From Nocardia pneumoniae NBRC 100136 (lineage in GTDB: Bacteria > Actinomycetota > Actinomycetes > Mycobacteriales > Mycobacteriaceae), in contig NZ_BAGF01000016.1 of NCBI RefSeq assembly GCF_000308755.1, positions 1 to 64,000 on the forward strand: a DNA stretch of 64,000 nt, read 5' to 3'. Of this stretch, positions 7,285 through 15,974 are shown piece after piece. The notes below the pieces were generated by a model. The model had not been told where the DNA came from, did no database searches, and was given only the letters and a program-made list of their open reading frames with translations. Positions within the stretch are counted from its first letter, which is position 1. Every line of letters starts with the position of its first letter. Both the position numbers and the translations under genes were made by a program.

Positions 7285-9609
7285 ATGGTGGCCCGCCGAG
7301 AGTTCGGTGGTATCGAGGTTGAGCTGAGCAACCTCGACAAGGTGCTGTACCCGGCCACCGGCACCACCAAAGGCGAAGTCATCGCCTACTATTCGGCGAT
7401 CGCCCCCGCGATGCTGCCGCACATCGCGGGACGAGCGGTCACCCGGAAGCGCTGGCCCAACGGGGTGGACGAGCCCTCTTTCTTCGAGAAGAATCTCGCC
7501 TCGCACGCGCCGTCCTGGATCGAGCGTCGCACGATGCGCCATTCCGGCCGCAAGGTCGTCTACCCGCTGATCGATTCCGAAGCCGGTCTGGCCTGGGTCG
7601 GTCAGCAGGCATCGCTGGAAGTCCATGTGCCGCAATGGCGTTTCGACGACGATCAGATGGGTTCGGCGACCAGGCTGGTCTTCGACCTCGACCCGGGCGA
7701 AGGAGCCGGGCTCGCCGAATGTGCCGAGGTGGCGCTCATGCTGCGCGACATGGTGGAGGGGATCGGGTTGCATGCCTTCCCGGTCACCAGCGGCAGCAAG
7801 GGCATTCACCTCTACGTGCCTTTGGATCGGGAACTCAGCCCGGATGGCGCGTCCACCGTGGCCAAGCAGGTGGCGACGAATCTGCAACGGCTGCATCCGG
7901 ATCTGGTCACCGCGACAATGGCGAAATCGGCTCGGGGCGGGAAGGTCTTCCTGGATTGGAGCCAGAACAACCCGGCCAAGACCACGATCGCGCCCTACTC
8001 GATGCGCGGGCGTCAGCAGCCGAACGCCGCCGCCCCACGTACCTGGAAGGAGATCGAGAACCGGAAGAAGCTGCGGCACTTGCGATTCGACGAGGTGCTG
8101 GCCAGGTATCGAGCGGATGGCGATCTGCTCGCGGAGCTGGATCCACCGCTCGCGCAGGATGACTCGGCACGGACGGGTTCGGACGCGCTGACGAAGTACC
8201 GGTCGATGCGGGACCCGTCCCGGACGCCCGAGCCGGTTCCGGCCGAGCCTCCCGCGCCGGGCGCGAACAACCGTTATGTGGTGCACGAGCACCATGCGCG
8301 CCGCCTGCACTGGGACGTGCGGCTGGAGCGCGACGGGGTGCTGGCGTCCTGGGCGGTGCCGAAGGGCCCGCCTACCTCGCCGGATCAGAACCGGCTCGCG
8401 GTGCACACCGAGGATCATCCGCTGGAGTATCTCGATTTCCACGGCGCCATCCCGAAGGGCGAGTACGGCGCCGGTGAGATGACGATTTGGGATTCCGGCA
8501 CCTACGACACCGAGAAATGGCGTGATGACGAGGTCATCGTCCAGTTCCACGGCGCGCGGCTCACCGGTCGGTACGCGCTGATCCAGACCAACGGCAACCA
8601 GTGGCTGATGCACCTGATGCGTGCTCAGAACGGCTCCGAGGCGAAGGAGGAGCCGGGAGACAGGCAGGCCTCCGGCCGGATCATCCGGCCGTCGAGCGCG
8701 CCTTCGCCGCTTCCGCGTGGGCTGTCGCCGATGCTGGCGACACCCGGAGACGTCGCCGAACTCGACGCCGACGAATGGTCTTTCGAGACGAAATGGGACG
8801 GTTTCCGGCTGATCGCCGAGATCGAGTCCGGTGCGATCACCTTGCGCAGCCGGGCGGGGAACGTGGTGACCGCTCGCTATCCCGGGATCGCGGAGCTGGC
8901 CCGCGAGCTCTCCGGGCACAGCGCGGTGTTGGACGGTGAGGCGGTGGTCTTCGACGACCACGGCGTCGCCAATCTCGGTCTGCTGCAGGCCGGTGCGGCG
9001 CGAGCGGTGTTCGTCGCCTTCGACGTGCTGTATCTGGACGGCACGTCCCTGGTGCGCAAGCGATATGCCGATCGCCGCCGGGTGCTGGAGGCGCTGGCCG
9101 CGAACGCCCCCTCGATGGTGGTGCCGCCGCGACTGGACGGGCCGGGCGCGCAAGCGGTGCGCTACAGCCAGGAGCACGGCCTGGAGGGCGTGATCGCCAA
9201 ACGCAAGGATTCGGTGTATCTGCCGGGCAAGCGCGGGCATTCCTGGGTGAAGCAGCGCAATTGGCGTACCCAGCAGGTGTTGATCGGCGGCTGGCGGCGC
9301 AGTGGAGCGCGGAACTTCAAGTCGCTGCTGGTCGGCATTCCGCACGACGGCGGGTTGTACTACGTGGGGCGGGTCGGCACCGGTTTCAGCGAGCCGGACA
9401 TGCGAGAGCTGGCTGCCCGGCTGCGGAAGCTGGAACGAAAGACCTCCCCGTTCGACAACGAACTCACCGCCGAGGAGCGCAAGGAGGCGGTGTGGGTGAC
9501 GCCGAAACTCGGCGGCCGAGTGCGGTTCATGAATTGGACCGAGGCAGGCCGGTTGTGGCATCCGGCGTGGGTCGGCGACGCACCGGGGAAGGCGCTGGGT
9601 CGGCAGTGA
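7285..9609 (+). CDS. ligD: Multifunctional end-joining DNA ligase LigD
   Basis: A 774-residue protein with the mycobacterial LigD domain order. The polymerase/primase domain (about 1-290) carries the catalytic FDLDPGEG, with aspartates at 134 and 136. The phosphoesterase domain (about 325-460) has HEHHARRLHWD at 334-344 and PKGEYGAG. The ATP-dependent ligase domain (about 475-774) has the nucleophile Lys503 in ETKWDGFR, then DGEAV and EGVIAKRKDS. With Ku it repairs double-strand breaks by non-homologous end joining. No ku gene lies in the window. Length is close to that of the M. tuberculosis protein (759). Confidence 0.95.
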   Translation: MVARREFGGIEVELSNLDKVLYPATGTTKGEVIAYYSAIAPAMLPHIAGRAVTRKRWPNGVDEPSFFEKNLASHAPSWIERRTMRHSGRKVVYPLIDSEAGLAWVGQQASLEVHVPQWRFDDDQMGSATRLVFDLDPGEGAGLAECAEVALMLRDMVEGIGLHAFPVTSGSKGIHLYVPLDRELSPDGASTVAKQVATNLQRLHPDLVTATMAKSARGGKVFLDWSQNNPAKTTIAPYSMRGRQQPNAAAPRTWKEIENRKKLRHLRFDEVLARYRADGDLLAELDPPLAQDDSARTGSDALTKYRSMRDPSRTPEPVPAEPPAPGANNRYVVHEHHARRLHWDVRLERDGVLASWAVPKGPPTSPDQNRLAVHTEDHPLEYLDFHGAIPKGEYGAGEMTIWDSGTYDTEKWRDDEVIVQFHGARLTGRYALIQTNGNQWLMHLMRAQNGSEAKEEPGDRQASGRIIRPSSAPSPLPRGLSPMLATPGDVAELDADEWSFETKWDGFRLIAEIESGAITLRSRAGNVVTARYPGIAELARELSGHSAVLDGEAVVFDDHGVANLGLLQAGAARAVFVAFDVLYLDGTSLVRKRYADRRRVLEALAANAPSMVVPPRLDGPGAQAVRYSQEHGLEGVIAKRKDSVYLPGKRGHSWVKQRNWRTQQVLIGGWRRSGARNFKSLLVGIPHDGGLYYVGRVGTGFSEPDMRELAARLRKLERKTSPFDNELTAEERKEAVWVTPKLGGRVRFMNWTEAGRLWHPAWVGDAPGKALGRQ

Positions 9610-9614
9610 CGCCG

Positions 9615-9651
9615 ACCGGGACATGGCCGCGTGGCAGGGCCATGTCCCGGT
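9615..9651. terminator. Bidirectional hairpin between ligD and the convergent hydrolase gene
   Basis: A perfect 14-bp stem (ACCGGGACATGGCC / GGCCATGTCCCGGT) with a nine-base loop lies in the 48-base gap between two convergent stop codons. Position and symmetry fit a terminator that serves both strands, without a clear U-tract. Confidence 0.82.
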
Positions 9652-9657
9652 GTGCGG

Positions 9658-10302
9658 TCAGTTGGCGCCCGCGAGCAGTGGGGTGATGGTCGCGGTGTCG
9701 GTCACCAAGGCGTGGCCTTGGAACTCGAAATCGTCGTAGGCGCGCGCCATGGCCGATTCGTCCCTGCCGCCGCAGGCATCGCTGATCACCACGGGGACGA
9801 AACCGAGATCGGTGGAGTGGGTCACCGTGGGGGCGATGCCGATCTCCAGCGCGACGCCCGCGATCGCGTAGACGCCGATGCGCAGGTCGCGCAGCATCGA
9901 GGCGAGCGGGGTGCCCTCGAACGCCGACATCGAGGTCTTGTCGAACACCACCTCGTCGGCGCGCGGCCGCAGTTCGGGAACCAGTTCGAAGGCAGGGGTG
10001 TCGCGCTGCAGGATGAACCGCAGCTTGTCCGGCGAATCCACCTGCTGCCAGTTCATCGCCATGCGCAGCGCGAAGGCGCCGCTGAGTCGCTCGGGCAGGA
10101 AGAAATGGCGCAGGAAGACCACCGGGTAGCCACCGGAGCGCGCCGCGTCGACCACCCGCACCACCCGCTCGACGATCTCCTGGCCGTCCGGCAGCTGGCT
10201 GAGCACCCCGACCTGCATGTCGTAGACGAGCACCGCCATCCGGTCCGGGGCGCACACGTCGGCGAGTCCTTCGGGGATGTCCAGTCCGTTGCCATGTCGC
10301 AT
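9658..10302 (-). CDS. Isochorismatase-fold hydrolase lacking the catalytic cysteine
   Basis: A 214-residue protein of the isochorismatase/cysteine hydrolase superfamily. The conserved aspartate lies in MAVLVYDMQVGVL, the lysine in VVFDKTSMSAF, and the nucleotide-elbow-like segment is AIAGVALEIGIAPTVTHSTDLG. At the position where cysteine hydrolases have Cys (GxATxxCV) this protein has Gly, as true isochorismatases (EntB, PhzD) do. It could thus act on an isochorismate-like vinyl ether or be non-catalytic. No siderophore or phenazine genes are adjacent. It ends beside a shared terminator with ligD and is divergent from the lipase gene. Confidence 0.82.
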   Translation of the reverse strand: MRHGNGLDIPEGLADVCAPDRMAVLVYDMQVGVLSQLPDGQEIVERVVRVVDAARSGGYPVVFLRHFFLPERLSGAFALRMAMNWQQVDSPDKLRFILQRDTPAFELVPELRPRADEVVFDKTSMSAFEGTPLASMLRDLRIGVYAIAGVALEIGIAPTVTHSTDLGFVPVVISDACGGRDESAMARAYDDFEFQGHALVTDTATITPLLAGAN

Positions 10303-10550
10303 GCTCGGCTACTCCTGTTCGTCGCGCCCACGCCGCGGGCGGGGCGGTATCTGACGGCTATTGTGTTGCGCTAGGGGCATTTTCAGATCACTGTAACCAG
10401 TCCCGGCGGACAACCGCGGCGATGGGCGTGACCTGCGATCGACCGTTGCCGGGCGGGTGATACGGCAGTAGCGTTGATGACCAGAGGCGGGAGTGCGTCG
10501 GCGCCGACGGCACCCGCGCACTTTGGCCTCGCTGGAGTGGGGAGGCCCTG

Positions 10551-11819
10551 ATGAAGGATATTCACGCGGCGCCTGTCACCGAGCAGACGCGGCATCGGCC
10601 TACGTGCGCGGCCGTTCTGCGCGCCCTTCTATCCGTCCTGGTCGTTCTGGTCCTCGGTTCGGTCTGCGCCCCGGCGGCGTCCGCGCAGCTGCCGCCCCCG
10701 GACTACGACCCGTTCTACGCGGCCCCCGCAGACCTAGGTTCGTTCTGGAACGGTGCTGTCATCGACGCTCGTCCGATCGCCTTGTTCGGTCTGGCCCTGC
10801 CGATTTCGGCATGGCAGGTGAAGTATCGGACCACCGACTCCAGTGGCCGTCCCGCGGCCTATGTGGCGACCGTGATGGTGCCGACGTTGCCGTGGTTCGG
10901 CCCAGGAGCGCGGCCGTTGCTGTCGTATCAGGTCCCCGAGGACAGTCTCGGCACCCGGTGCGCGCCGTCCTACGCGCTGCGCGGAGGCTGGGATACCGGC
11001 GCGGTCAACACGCTGATCGATACGCCGTTCATGGCGGAGGCGCTTCGGCGCGGGTGGGCCCTCGTGGTCAGCGATTACGAGGGGCCGCAGTCCCGGTTCC
11101 TGGACGGGGTCAACTCCGGGCGTGGTGTGCTGGACGGCATCCGGGCCGCCCGCGACTTCCCGGCAGCCGGGCTCGGACCCGACACTCCTATTGGCGCCTG
11201 GGGATATTCGGGCGGGGCCTTCGCCACGCTGTGGGCCGCGCAGCTGCAGCCGGAGTACGCGCCGGACGTCCGGTTCGCCGGGATCACCTCGGGCGGCGTT
11301 CCTGCGGATTGGCCCGCCATCGCCCGCCGCGCGGACGGCTCCGTGCAGGCCGGGCTGGCCTTGCTCATCCTGTTCGCCATCGCCCGCAACGATCCCGCGA
11401 CGGGCGTGCTGGATTTGCTCAACGATCGTGGGCAGGCGGCGCTGATCGAGAACAGCGCGGCCTGCGGGTCCGATCTCGTGCCCAAGTACGTCGGAGCGCG
11501 TGTGGACGACTTCACCACGGTTCCGGACGTGCTGTCGCATCCGGCCTTCCGTGCCGCGACCGACGCCCAGGAACTCGGCGGCAGCGCGCCGGCCGTGCCG
11601 ACGTACCTCTACCACAGCATCACCGACGACGTGATTCCCGTGGCGGGCTTCACCGAGCTGATCGGTCGTTACTGCGCCCAGGGCGCGAGCATCACCTCGG
11701 TGCACTCGATGCTGCCCACCCACAATCCGGCGGCGATCGGCGAGGCGCCGGGGGCGATGAACTTTCTCGCGGACCGGTTCGCGGGAGTGCCGGTCGCTCC
11801 GGGGTGTCAATCGCGATAG
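10551..11819 (+). CDS. Secreted lipase (LIP family)
   Basis: A 422-residue alpha/beta hydrolase of the secretory lipase type. It has an N-terminal signal peptide, with hydrophobic core VLRALLSVLVVLVLGSVC and likely cleavage after ASA at about residue 45. The nucleophile is Ser220 in GYSGG; acid and His candidates are in the SITDDVIPVAG and MLPTHNPAAIGE regions. Such enzymes cleave triacylglycerols or wax/fatty esters outside the cell. GGGGAGG lies six bases before the ATG. A strong hairpin follows the gene. Confidence 0.9.
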   Translation: MKDIHAAPVTEQTRHRPTCAAVLRALLSVLVVLVLGSVCAPAASAQLPPPDYDPFYAAPADLGSFWNGAVIDARPIALFGLALPISAWQVKYRTTDSSGRPAAYVATVMVPTLPWFGPGARPLLSYQVPEDSLGTRCAPSYALRGGWDTGAVNTLIDTPFMAEALRRGWALVVSDYEGPQSRFLDGVNSGRGVLDGIRAARDFPAAGLGPDTPIGAWGYSGGAFATLWAAQLQPEYAPDVRFAGITSGGVPADWPAIARRADGSVQAGLALLILFAIARNDPATGVLDLLNDRGQAALIENSAACGSDLVPKYVGARVDDFTTVPDVLSHPAFRAATDAQELGGSAPAVPTYLYHSITDDVIPVAGFTELIGRYCAQGASITSVHSMLPTHNPAAIGEAPGAMNFLADRFAGVPVAPGCQSR

Positions 11820-11846
11820 AGGATACGGTCCCCGGCATAGACGAAA

Positions 11847-11877
11847 GCGCACCGAATCGGTGGGTGATTCGGTGCGC
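11847..11877. terminator. Bidirectional hairpin between lipase and convergent exported-protein gene
   Basis: A perfect 12-bp stem (GCGCACCGAATC / GATTCGGTGCGC) with a seven-base loop lies between the lipase stop at 11819 and the convergent stop at 11918. Confidence 0.82.
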
Positions 11878-11917
11878 GTCGTCCCCGGGCTCGGGGCACT
11901 GTCTCCGGGTGAGCGAG

Positions 11918-12571
11918 TCAGTTCCGCGGACGGCCGGTGGTGTCCGCCCACTTGGTGGTGCCCGGCGCGGCATTGAGCGTGCTGAGCAGGTCGATTCCGG
12001 CGACGATGAGGGTCGGTCCACCGGCGACGATGGTGCCGATGATGGCGCCGACGCCCGCGCCCGCGATGACGCTCGCGATCACGGTGGGACCGCCGATGAC
12101 TCCGGTGAGTCCGACCAGCGCGCCGATGATCGTGCCGATGAAGCCGCCGACCGCGGTGGCGATGCCGAACTGGGAAAGGAACGCGTCCATCGCCTGCTGG
12201 TTCTCGTACGGCGAGGCGACCGGCGTTGCGGTCGGGCGCGCCTGCGCCGCGTCCTTGACGACGGTCAACTCGAGTACTCGGCCCGCGTCACGTACGGCGT
12301 GCGGCAAGGGGTACTCGAGCCCGTCCTGGCGGAACGCGAGCGGCAGTGTGAGCGCGACGTTTCCGGCCTGGTCCTTGATGGCGACGGCGTCGTCGCGCAC
12401 GTCGAACGTGCCCGCGGTGAGCGTCGTGACGATCCGGTTCCCGACCAGTTGCGCCTCGTACCCGATATTCGGGACCGGCGCCGTGGCCGGTTCCGCGTGC
12501 GTGGCGCCCGCGCCGACCGTTAGCGCCGCGACGAGTGGTACAACCGCGGCGGTGACTTTCCGGAGAATCAT
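11918..12571 (-). CDS. Exported hypothetical protein with glycine-zipper C-terminus
   Basis: A 217-residue protein of unknown function. MILRKVTAAVVPLVAALTVG followed by AGATHA|EP is a clear signal peptide. The first mature half (IGYEAQLVGNRIVTTLTAGTFDVRDD, KDQAGNVALTLPLAF) looks like a beta-rich domain that recurs in exported Nocardia proteins. The second half is hydrophobic and glycine-rich (AVGGFIGTIIGALVGLTGVIGG, VIAGAGVGAIIGTIVAGGP), like glycine-zipper segments that insert in membranes. ATG at 12571 is preferred because it opens the signal peptide; an upstream TTG would add five residues. I cannot assign a role. Confidence 0.75.
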   Translation of the reverse strand: MILRKVTAAVVPLVAALTVGAGATHAEPATAPVPNIGYEAQLVGNRIVTTLTAGTFDVRDDAVAIKDQAGNVALTLPLAFRQDGLEYPLPHAVRDAGRVLELTVVKDAAQARPTATPVASPYENQQAMDAFLSQFGIATAVGGFIGTIIGALVGLTGVIGGPTVIASVIAGAGVGAIIGTIVAGGPTLIVAGIDLLSTLNAAPGTTKWADTTGRPRN

Positions 12572-12984
12572 TTCCCTGGTTTCCAATCTTCATCAGGTTT
12601 GTAGCAAAGAGAACGCGGCACGCGCTGAAATTCCTTCCCCCACTGGCGTGTACATCCGTGATGTGATTCAGAAGACAGTTACTTCCGAGTGATAACTGTA
12701 CTGCGACGGAAGGGTTTAGATCACGAATTGAGAGGGTATTCTTCCCTCCTTTTCGGTCCCCGATCTACTTATAGCTCTTAGCTATTCGATGATTGATGCG
12801 CTCCGTGGAACCGGTCAGCACCACCCTGGCATCGCGGAGTCACTGCGGGCCGCCGGTAATCGACCTGCCCCTGTCGGTTCGGCGACGACCGGCCCCACGG
12901 ATTTCGCCAGGAGTCAGCAAACATTCAGATACCTGGCTTTCCGACTGACGCATACCCGGCGCTTTCCAGCGCCCGGGCCCCGGC
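12572..12984. other. 413-base intergenic region, AT-richer than its surroundings
   Basis: No convincing gene is seen. The part from about 12660 to 12795 is clearly AT-richer and holds an inverted repeat ACAGTTA (12675-12681) / TAACTGT (12693-12699) that could be a regulator site for the exported-protein gene to its left. A short GAGGG/CCCTC hairpin follows at 12732-12748. The remainder up to the EcfT stop has ordinary GC content and shows nothing else. Confidence 0.5.
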
Positions 12985-13722
12985 TCAGACCAGCAGGTGC
13001 AGGGCGACCGCGCCGAGGCAGGTCGCGACGACCACGGCCAGAGCGAAGACGTCGCGACGGCCGGGAGAGCCGGGATGTGCGGTGAGTTCCCCGGTTCCGC
13101 CGCGCGCGGTGATCGCCTCGCCCAGTTCACCGGCGCGGCGGGTGGAGACCGCCATCGCCGCGGTGAGGATATCGATGAGGGGGTTGTCGGCGGCGCGATA
13201 CAGCAGGCTGTCCTTGGGACGGAGGCGGCGAGCCGCCCGCAGCACCCGGATCTCCTCGATGAGCAGGGGAAGACCGCGGAGGGTCAGTGCGACGACGACG
13301 GCCCATTCGTCCACGGGGATCCGGAGTGTGCGCAACGGCGCGCCCAATGTGGCCAGGGCGGGCGCGATCTCGCTCATCGGCGTGGTCCACGCGATGAGGA
13401 ACGAGGCGAAGAGCAGAACCAAGCCGAACGCGACGATCTGCGCGTACCGCAGCACAGCCGCGCTGCCGACCGGCACGTTGATCAGGGCGCCTGCCGCGAG
13501 CAGCACCCAGAACCACCACGGCAGCCGGGGCAGTGTGCCGAGCGGCAACCGCGCGACCAGGCCGACGCAGACCAGGAAGACGATCATCACCCCGAGCACC
13601 GGCCAGGACGGCAGGAACATCGGCAACAGACTGATCAGGAAGACCCCGATCATCTTGGTACCCGCCCACAGCCGGTGCACCGGACTGTCGAGGGGAACCT
13701 GGCGCAAAAGGACAGCACTCAT
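12985..13722 (-). CDS. ecfT: ECF transporter transmembrane subunit EcfT
   Basis: A 245-residue membrane protein of the EcfT (CbiQ) family. Hydrophobic helices are visible in MIGVFLISLLPMFLPSW, VLGVMIVFLVCVGLVA, WWFWVLLAAGALINVPVG and a C-terminal FALAVVVATCLGAVALHLLV. The coupling-helix-type motif lies in VLRAARRLRPKD and the AMAVSTRRAGELGEAITARG segment. It forms the membrane scaffold of an energy-coupling-factor vitamin or cofactor importer with the ATPase encoded 55 bases upstream. The pair corresponds in order and size to mycobacterial Rv2326c-Rv2325c. Confidence 0.9.
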   Translation of the reverse strand: MSAVLLRQVPLDSPVHRLWAGTKMIGVFLISLLPMFLPSWPVLGVMIVFLVCVGLVARLPLGTLPRLPWWFWVLLAAGALINVPVGSAAVLRYAQIVAFGLVLLFASFLIAWTTPMSEIAPALATLGAPLRTLRIPVDEWAVVVALTLRGLPLLIEEIRVLRAARRLRPKDSLLYRAADNPLIDILTAAMAVSTRRAGELGEAITARGGTGELTAHPGSPGRRDVFALAVVVATCLGAVALHLLV

Positions 13723-13777
13723 GCTCGCGCCTCCCTGGCGCTCGGCTCGGGCAGGACCGCAGGGGCGGCGGTGGCGC

Positions 13778-15901
13778 TCATCGGGAACCTCCGTGCTCGA
13801 GCCGCCACGCCGCGTCGCTGGGCGGGCGCAGCGCCGCGGACCGGGAATCGGCGGGTGCGGCGGCGCTGCTGGACATGGCTTCGCGCACCGACTCGGCCGC
13901 CAGAACGCGTCCCGACCGCAGTTGCACCGTGCGGTCGCACACCGCCGCCATGTCGGCCACGTCGTGCGAGATGACGATCAGCGTCAGCCCCGAATCACGC
14001 AGCCGCGCAAGCAGTTCCACGATGTCGGCGCGGCCCTCCGGATCGAGCCCGGCGAGCGGCTCGTCGAGCACGACCACCTGCGGATGGCTGGCCACGATCG
14101 CCGCGAGCACCACCCGCTTGGCCTGGCCGCCGCTGAGTTCCTCGATGGAGCGGGCGGCCAGCGCCCGATCCAGCCCCACGGCGTCCAGCGCTCGCCCGAC
14201 CGCGCCCGAGCCGGTCGCCCGCCCGCCCCAGTCCGCGATCTCCGCGCCGACGGTCTGTTTCTGCAACTGCAGGCGAGAGTGCTGGAAGGCCAGCGCCACC
14301 CGCCCGATCTGCTTGCTGATCGGCTTCCCGTGCAGTTCACAACGGCCGGAACTCGGCTCGATCAGCCCGGCCATGATCCAGGCCAGAGTCGATTTGCCCG
14401 ATCCGTTCCCGCCGACCACCAGCAGCGCTTCGCCGCGCCGGACCGACAGGTCGACGCCGTGCAGGGCGGCCGCTTCCCACGGCGTCGCGCGGTTGTAGGT
14501 GTGCCGGACGTCGCGCAGCTCGAGGATCGGCTCGCCGATCGGTCTGCGCCGCGCGTCGCGCACCGGGCGCGGCCAGGCGGGCAGGTGCGCGACGGACCGG
14601 CCCGCGGCCAAGTGGACGACCCGGTCGGCCGCGGCGGCGTCGGCTTCGTGATGGGTCACCAGCACCACGGCCATCGAGTGCCGCTTCGGCAGTGCCGCGA
14701 GCAGTTCCACGAGTTCACGGCGCCCGTCCGGATCGATCATCGAGGTCGCCTCGTCGGCGATCAGCAGCGCGGGGCGGCGGGCCAGCGCCGCGGCGACGGC
14801 CAAGCGCTGCTGTTGTCCGCCGGACAGCGTGGCGGTCTCCTTGCCGCCCATCCCGGCGAGCCCGACTTCGCCGAGCAATCCGTCCACATCCACGTCGGCG
14901 GCGAGTTCGGGCGGCAAACCCCACACCACGTCGTCGGCGACGAGCACGCCCAAGGTCTGGCTCTCCGGCCGCTGCATCACCAGCGCCGTTCCGCCCAGGC
15001 GCCCGAGCCCGGCCGACCCGGGACGCCGCACCGATCCCGAGGTGGGCGGCAGTCCGGCGAGCAGCCGCGTCAACGTCGACTTGCCCGATCCGTTGTGCCC
15101 CACCACGGCGACGAACTCGCCGACGCCGACGGTCAGGTCGATCTCGCGCAGGGCGTCGCGCGCGGCACCCGGATAGCGGAAACCCGCGGCGCGCAGGGTG
15201 ACCGGTAGCGGTGCGATGGGCCGGTCGTCGTGCGGCGCGTCGAGCCGGTCTCGTCCGGGCAGCCAGGCGAGCCGGTCGAGCACCGAGCCGAGCACGTACC
15301 AGGAGAACAGCCCGGTGGCGACCATGCCGAGGGCGACGCTGCCGCCGACCCACGCCCACCACCAGCGCAGCGCGGAGTCGGCCAGGTCGGCCGCGGCCTG
15401 CCCGAGCGGTTCCAGCTGCGCTTGGCGCGCCGCCAGTTCCTGGATGCCGCGTGTGGTGTTGCGGATGTTGTCGAACAGCAGCTCGCGCGCCGCCGAGAGC
15501 AGCAGCAGTGATCCGACCGCGAAGGCCGCCCAGACCAGGCCGGTCAGCAGGGCGAGGCCGAGCACCCCGACGACACCGCCGCCGCGCCGCTTCACGATGC
15601 CGATGATGCCGCCCATCGTCGCCGAGGCGACCACCGCGGTCGCGGGCACCACACCGGCCGCGACGAAGGTGACCAGCGTGGCGGCGATGGTCGCGGTGAC
15701 CAGCGCGCGCAACCGGTAGCGGTGCGCGATCAGCCCCATCGGCACGGCGGCGACCAGCTGCAGAGCGGCCGCGAACGGAATCACCGATCCGATGGTGACC
15801 AACCCGACGGTGGCCCCGCCGAGCACGGCGCCGGTGGCCAACTCGATCGGGCGCAGCGGTCCCCGCTCAGCCGGTTCGCCCGCATGGGCCAGTCCACTCA
15901 C
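13778..15901 (-). CDS. ECF transporter fusion: membrane S-like domain plus two ABC ATPases
   Basis: A 707-residue fusion. Residues 1 to about 215 form several membrane helices (IELATGAVLGGATVGLVTIG, AFAVGSLLLLSAARELLF, WAWVGGSVALGMVATGLF) resembling an S-component. Two ABC ATPase domains follow. The first has VVGHNGSGKSTLTRLLAG, LSGGQQQRLAVAAAL and LLIADEAT. The second has VVGGNGSGKSTLAWIMAG, LSGGQAKRVVLAAIV and VVVLDEPLAGLDPEGR. All ATPase motifs look intact. It supplies substrate binding and energy for the importer with EcfT downstream; the imported vitamin is not deducible. The length is close to Rv2326c (697). Confidence 0.9.
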   Translation of the reverse strand: MSGLAHAGEPAERGPLRPIELATGAVLGGATVGLVTIGSVIPFAAALQLVAAVPMGLIAHRYRLRALVTATIAATLVTFVAAGVVPATAVVASATMGGIIGIVKRRGGGVVGVLGLALLTGLVWAAFAVGSLLLLSAARELLFDNIRNTTRGIQELAARQAQLEPLGQAAADLADSALRWWWAWVGGSVALGMVATGLFSWYVLGSVLDRLAWLPGRDRLDAPHDDRPIAPLPVTLRAAGFRYPGAARDALREIDLTVGVGEFVAVVGHNGSGKSTLTRLLAGLPPTSGSVRRPGSAGLGRLGGTALVMQRPESQTLGVLVADDVVWGLPPELAADVDVDGLLGEVGLAGMGGKETATLSGGQQQRLAVAAALARRPALLIADEATSMIDPDGRRELVELLAALPKRHSMAVVLVTHHEADAAAADRVVHLAAGRSVAHLPAWPRPVRDARRRPIGEPILELRDVRHTYNRATPWEAAALHGVDLSVRRGEALLVVGGNGSGKSTLAWIMAGLIEPSSGRCELHGKPISKQIGRVALAFQHSRLQLQKQTVGAEIADWGGRATGSGAVGRALDAVGLDRALAARSIEELSGGQAKRVVLAAIVASHPQVVVLDEPLAGLDPEGRADIVELLARLRDSGLTLIVISHDVADMAAVCDRTVQLRSGRVLAAESVREAMSSSAAAPADSRSAALRPPSDAAWRLEHGGSR

Positions 15902-15974
15902 AGCACAAGTCTGCCAGCCCGGCGACCCGCGCCGGGTTTCGGTGAATTCGCGCTGTTCAGCAGTGTCCGGTGGA

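Noticed and set aside
10493..12523. Plus-strand frame of 676 codons overlapping the lipase
   Set aside because: It is in another frame from the lipase, which has a signal peptide, GYSGG motif and ribosome binding site; the frame also runs antisense to the exported-protein gene.
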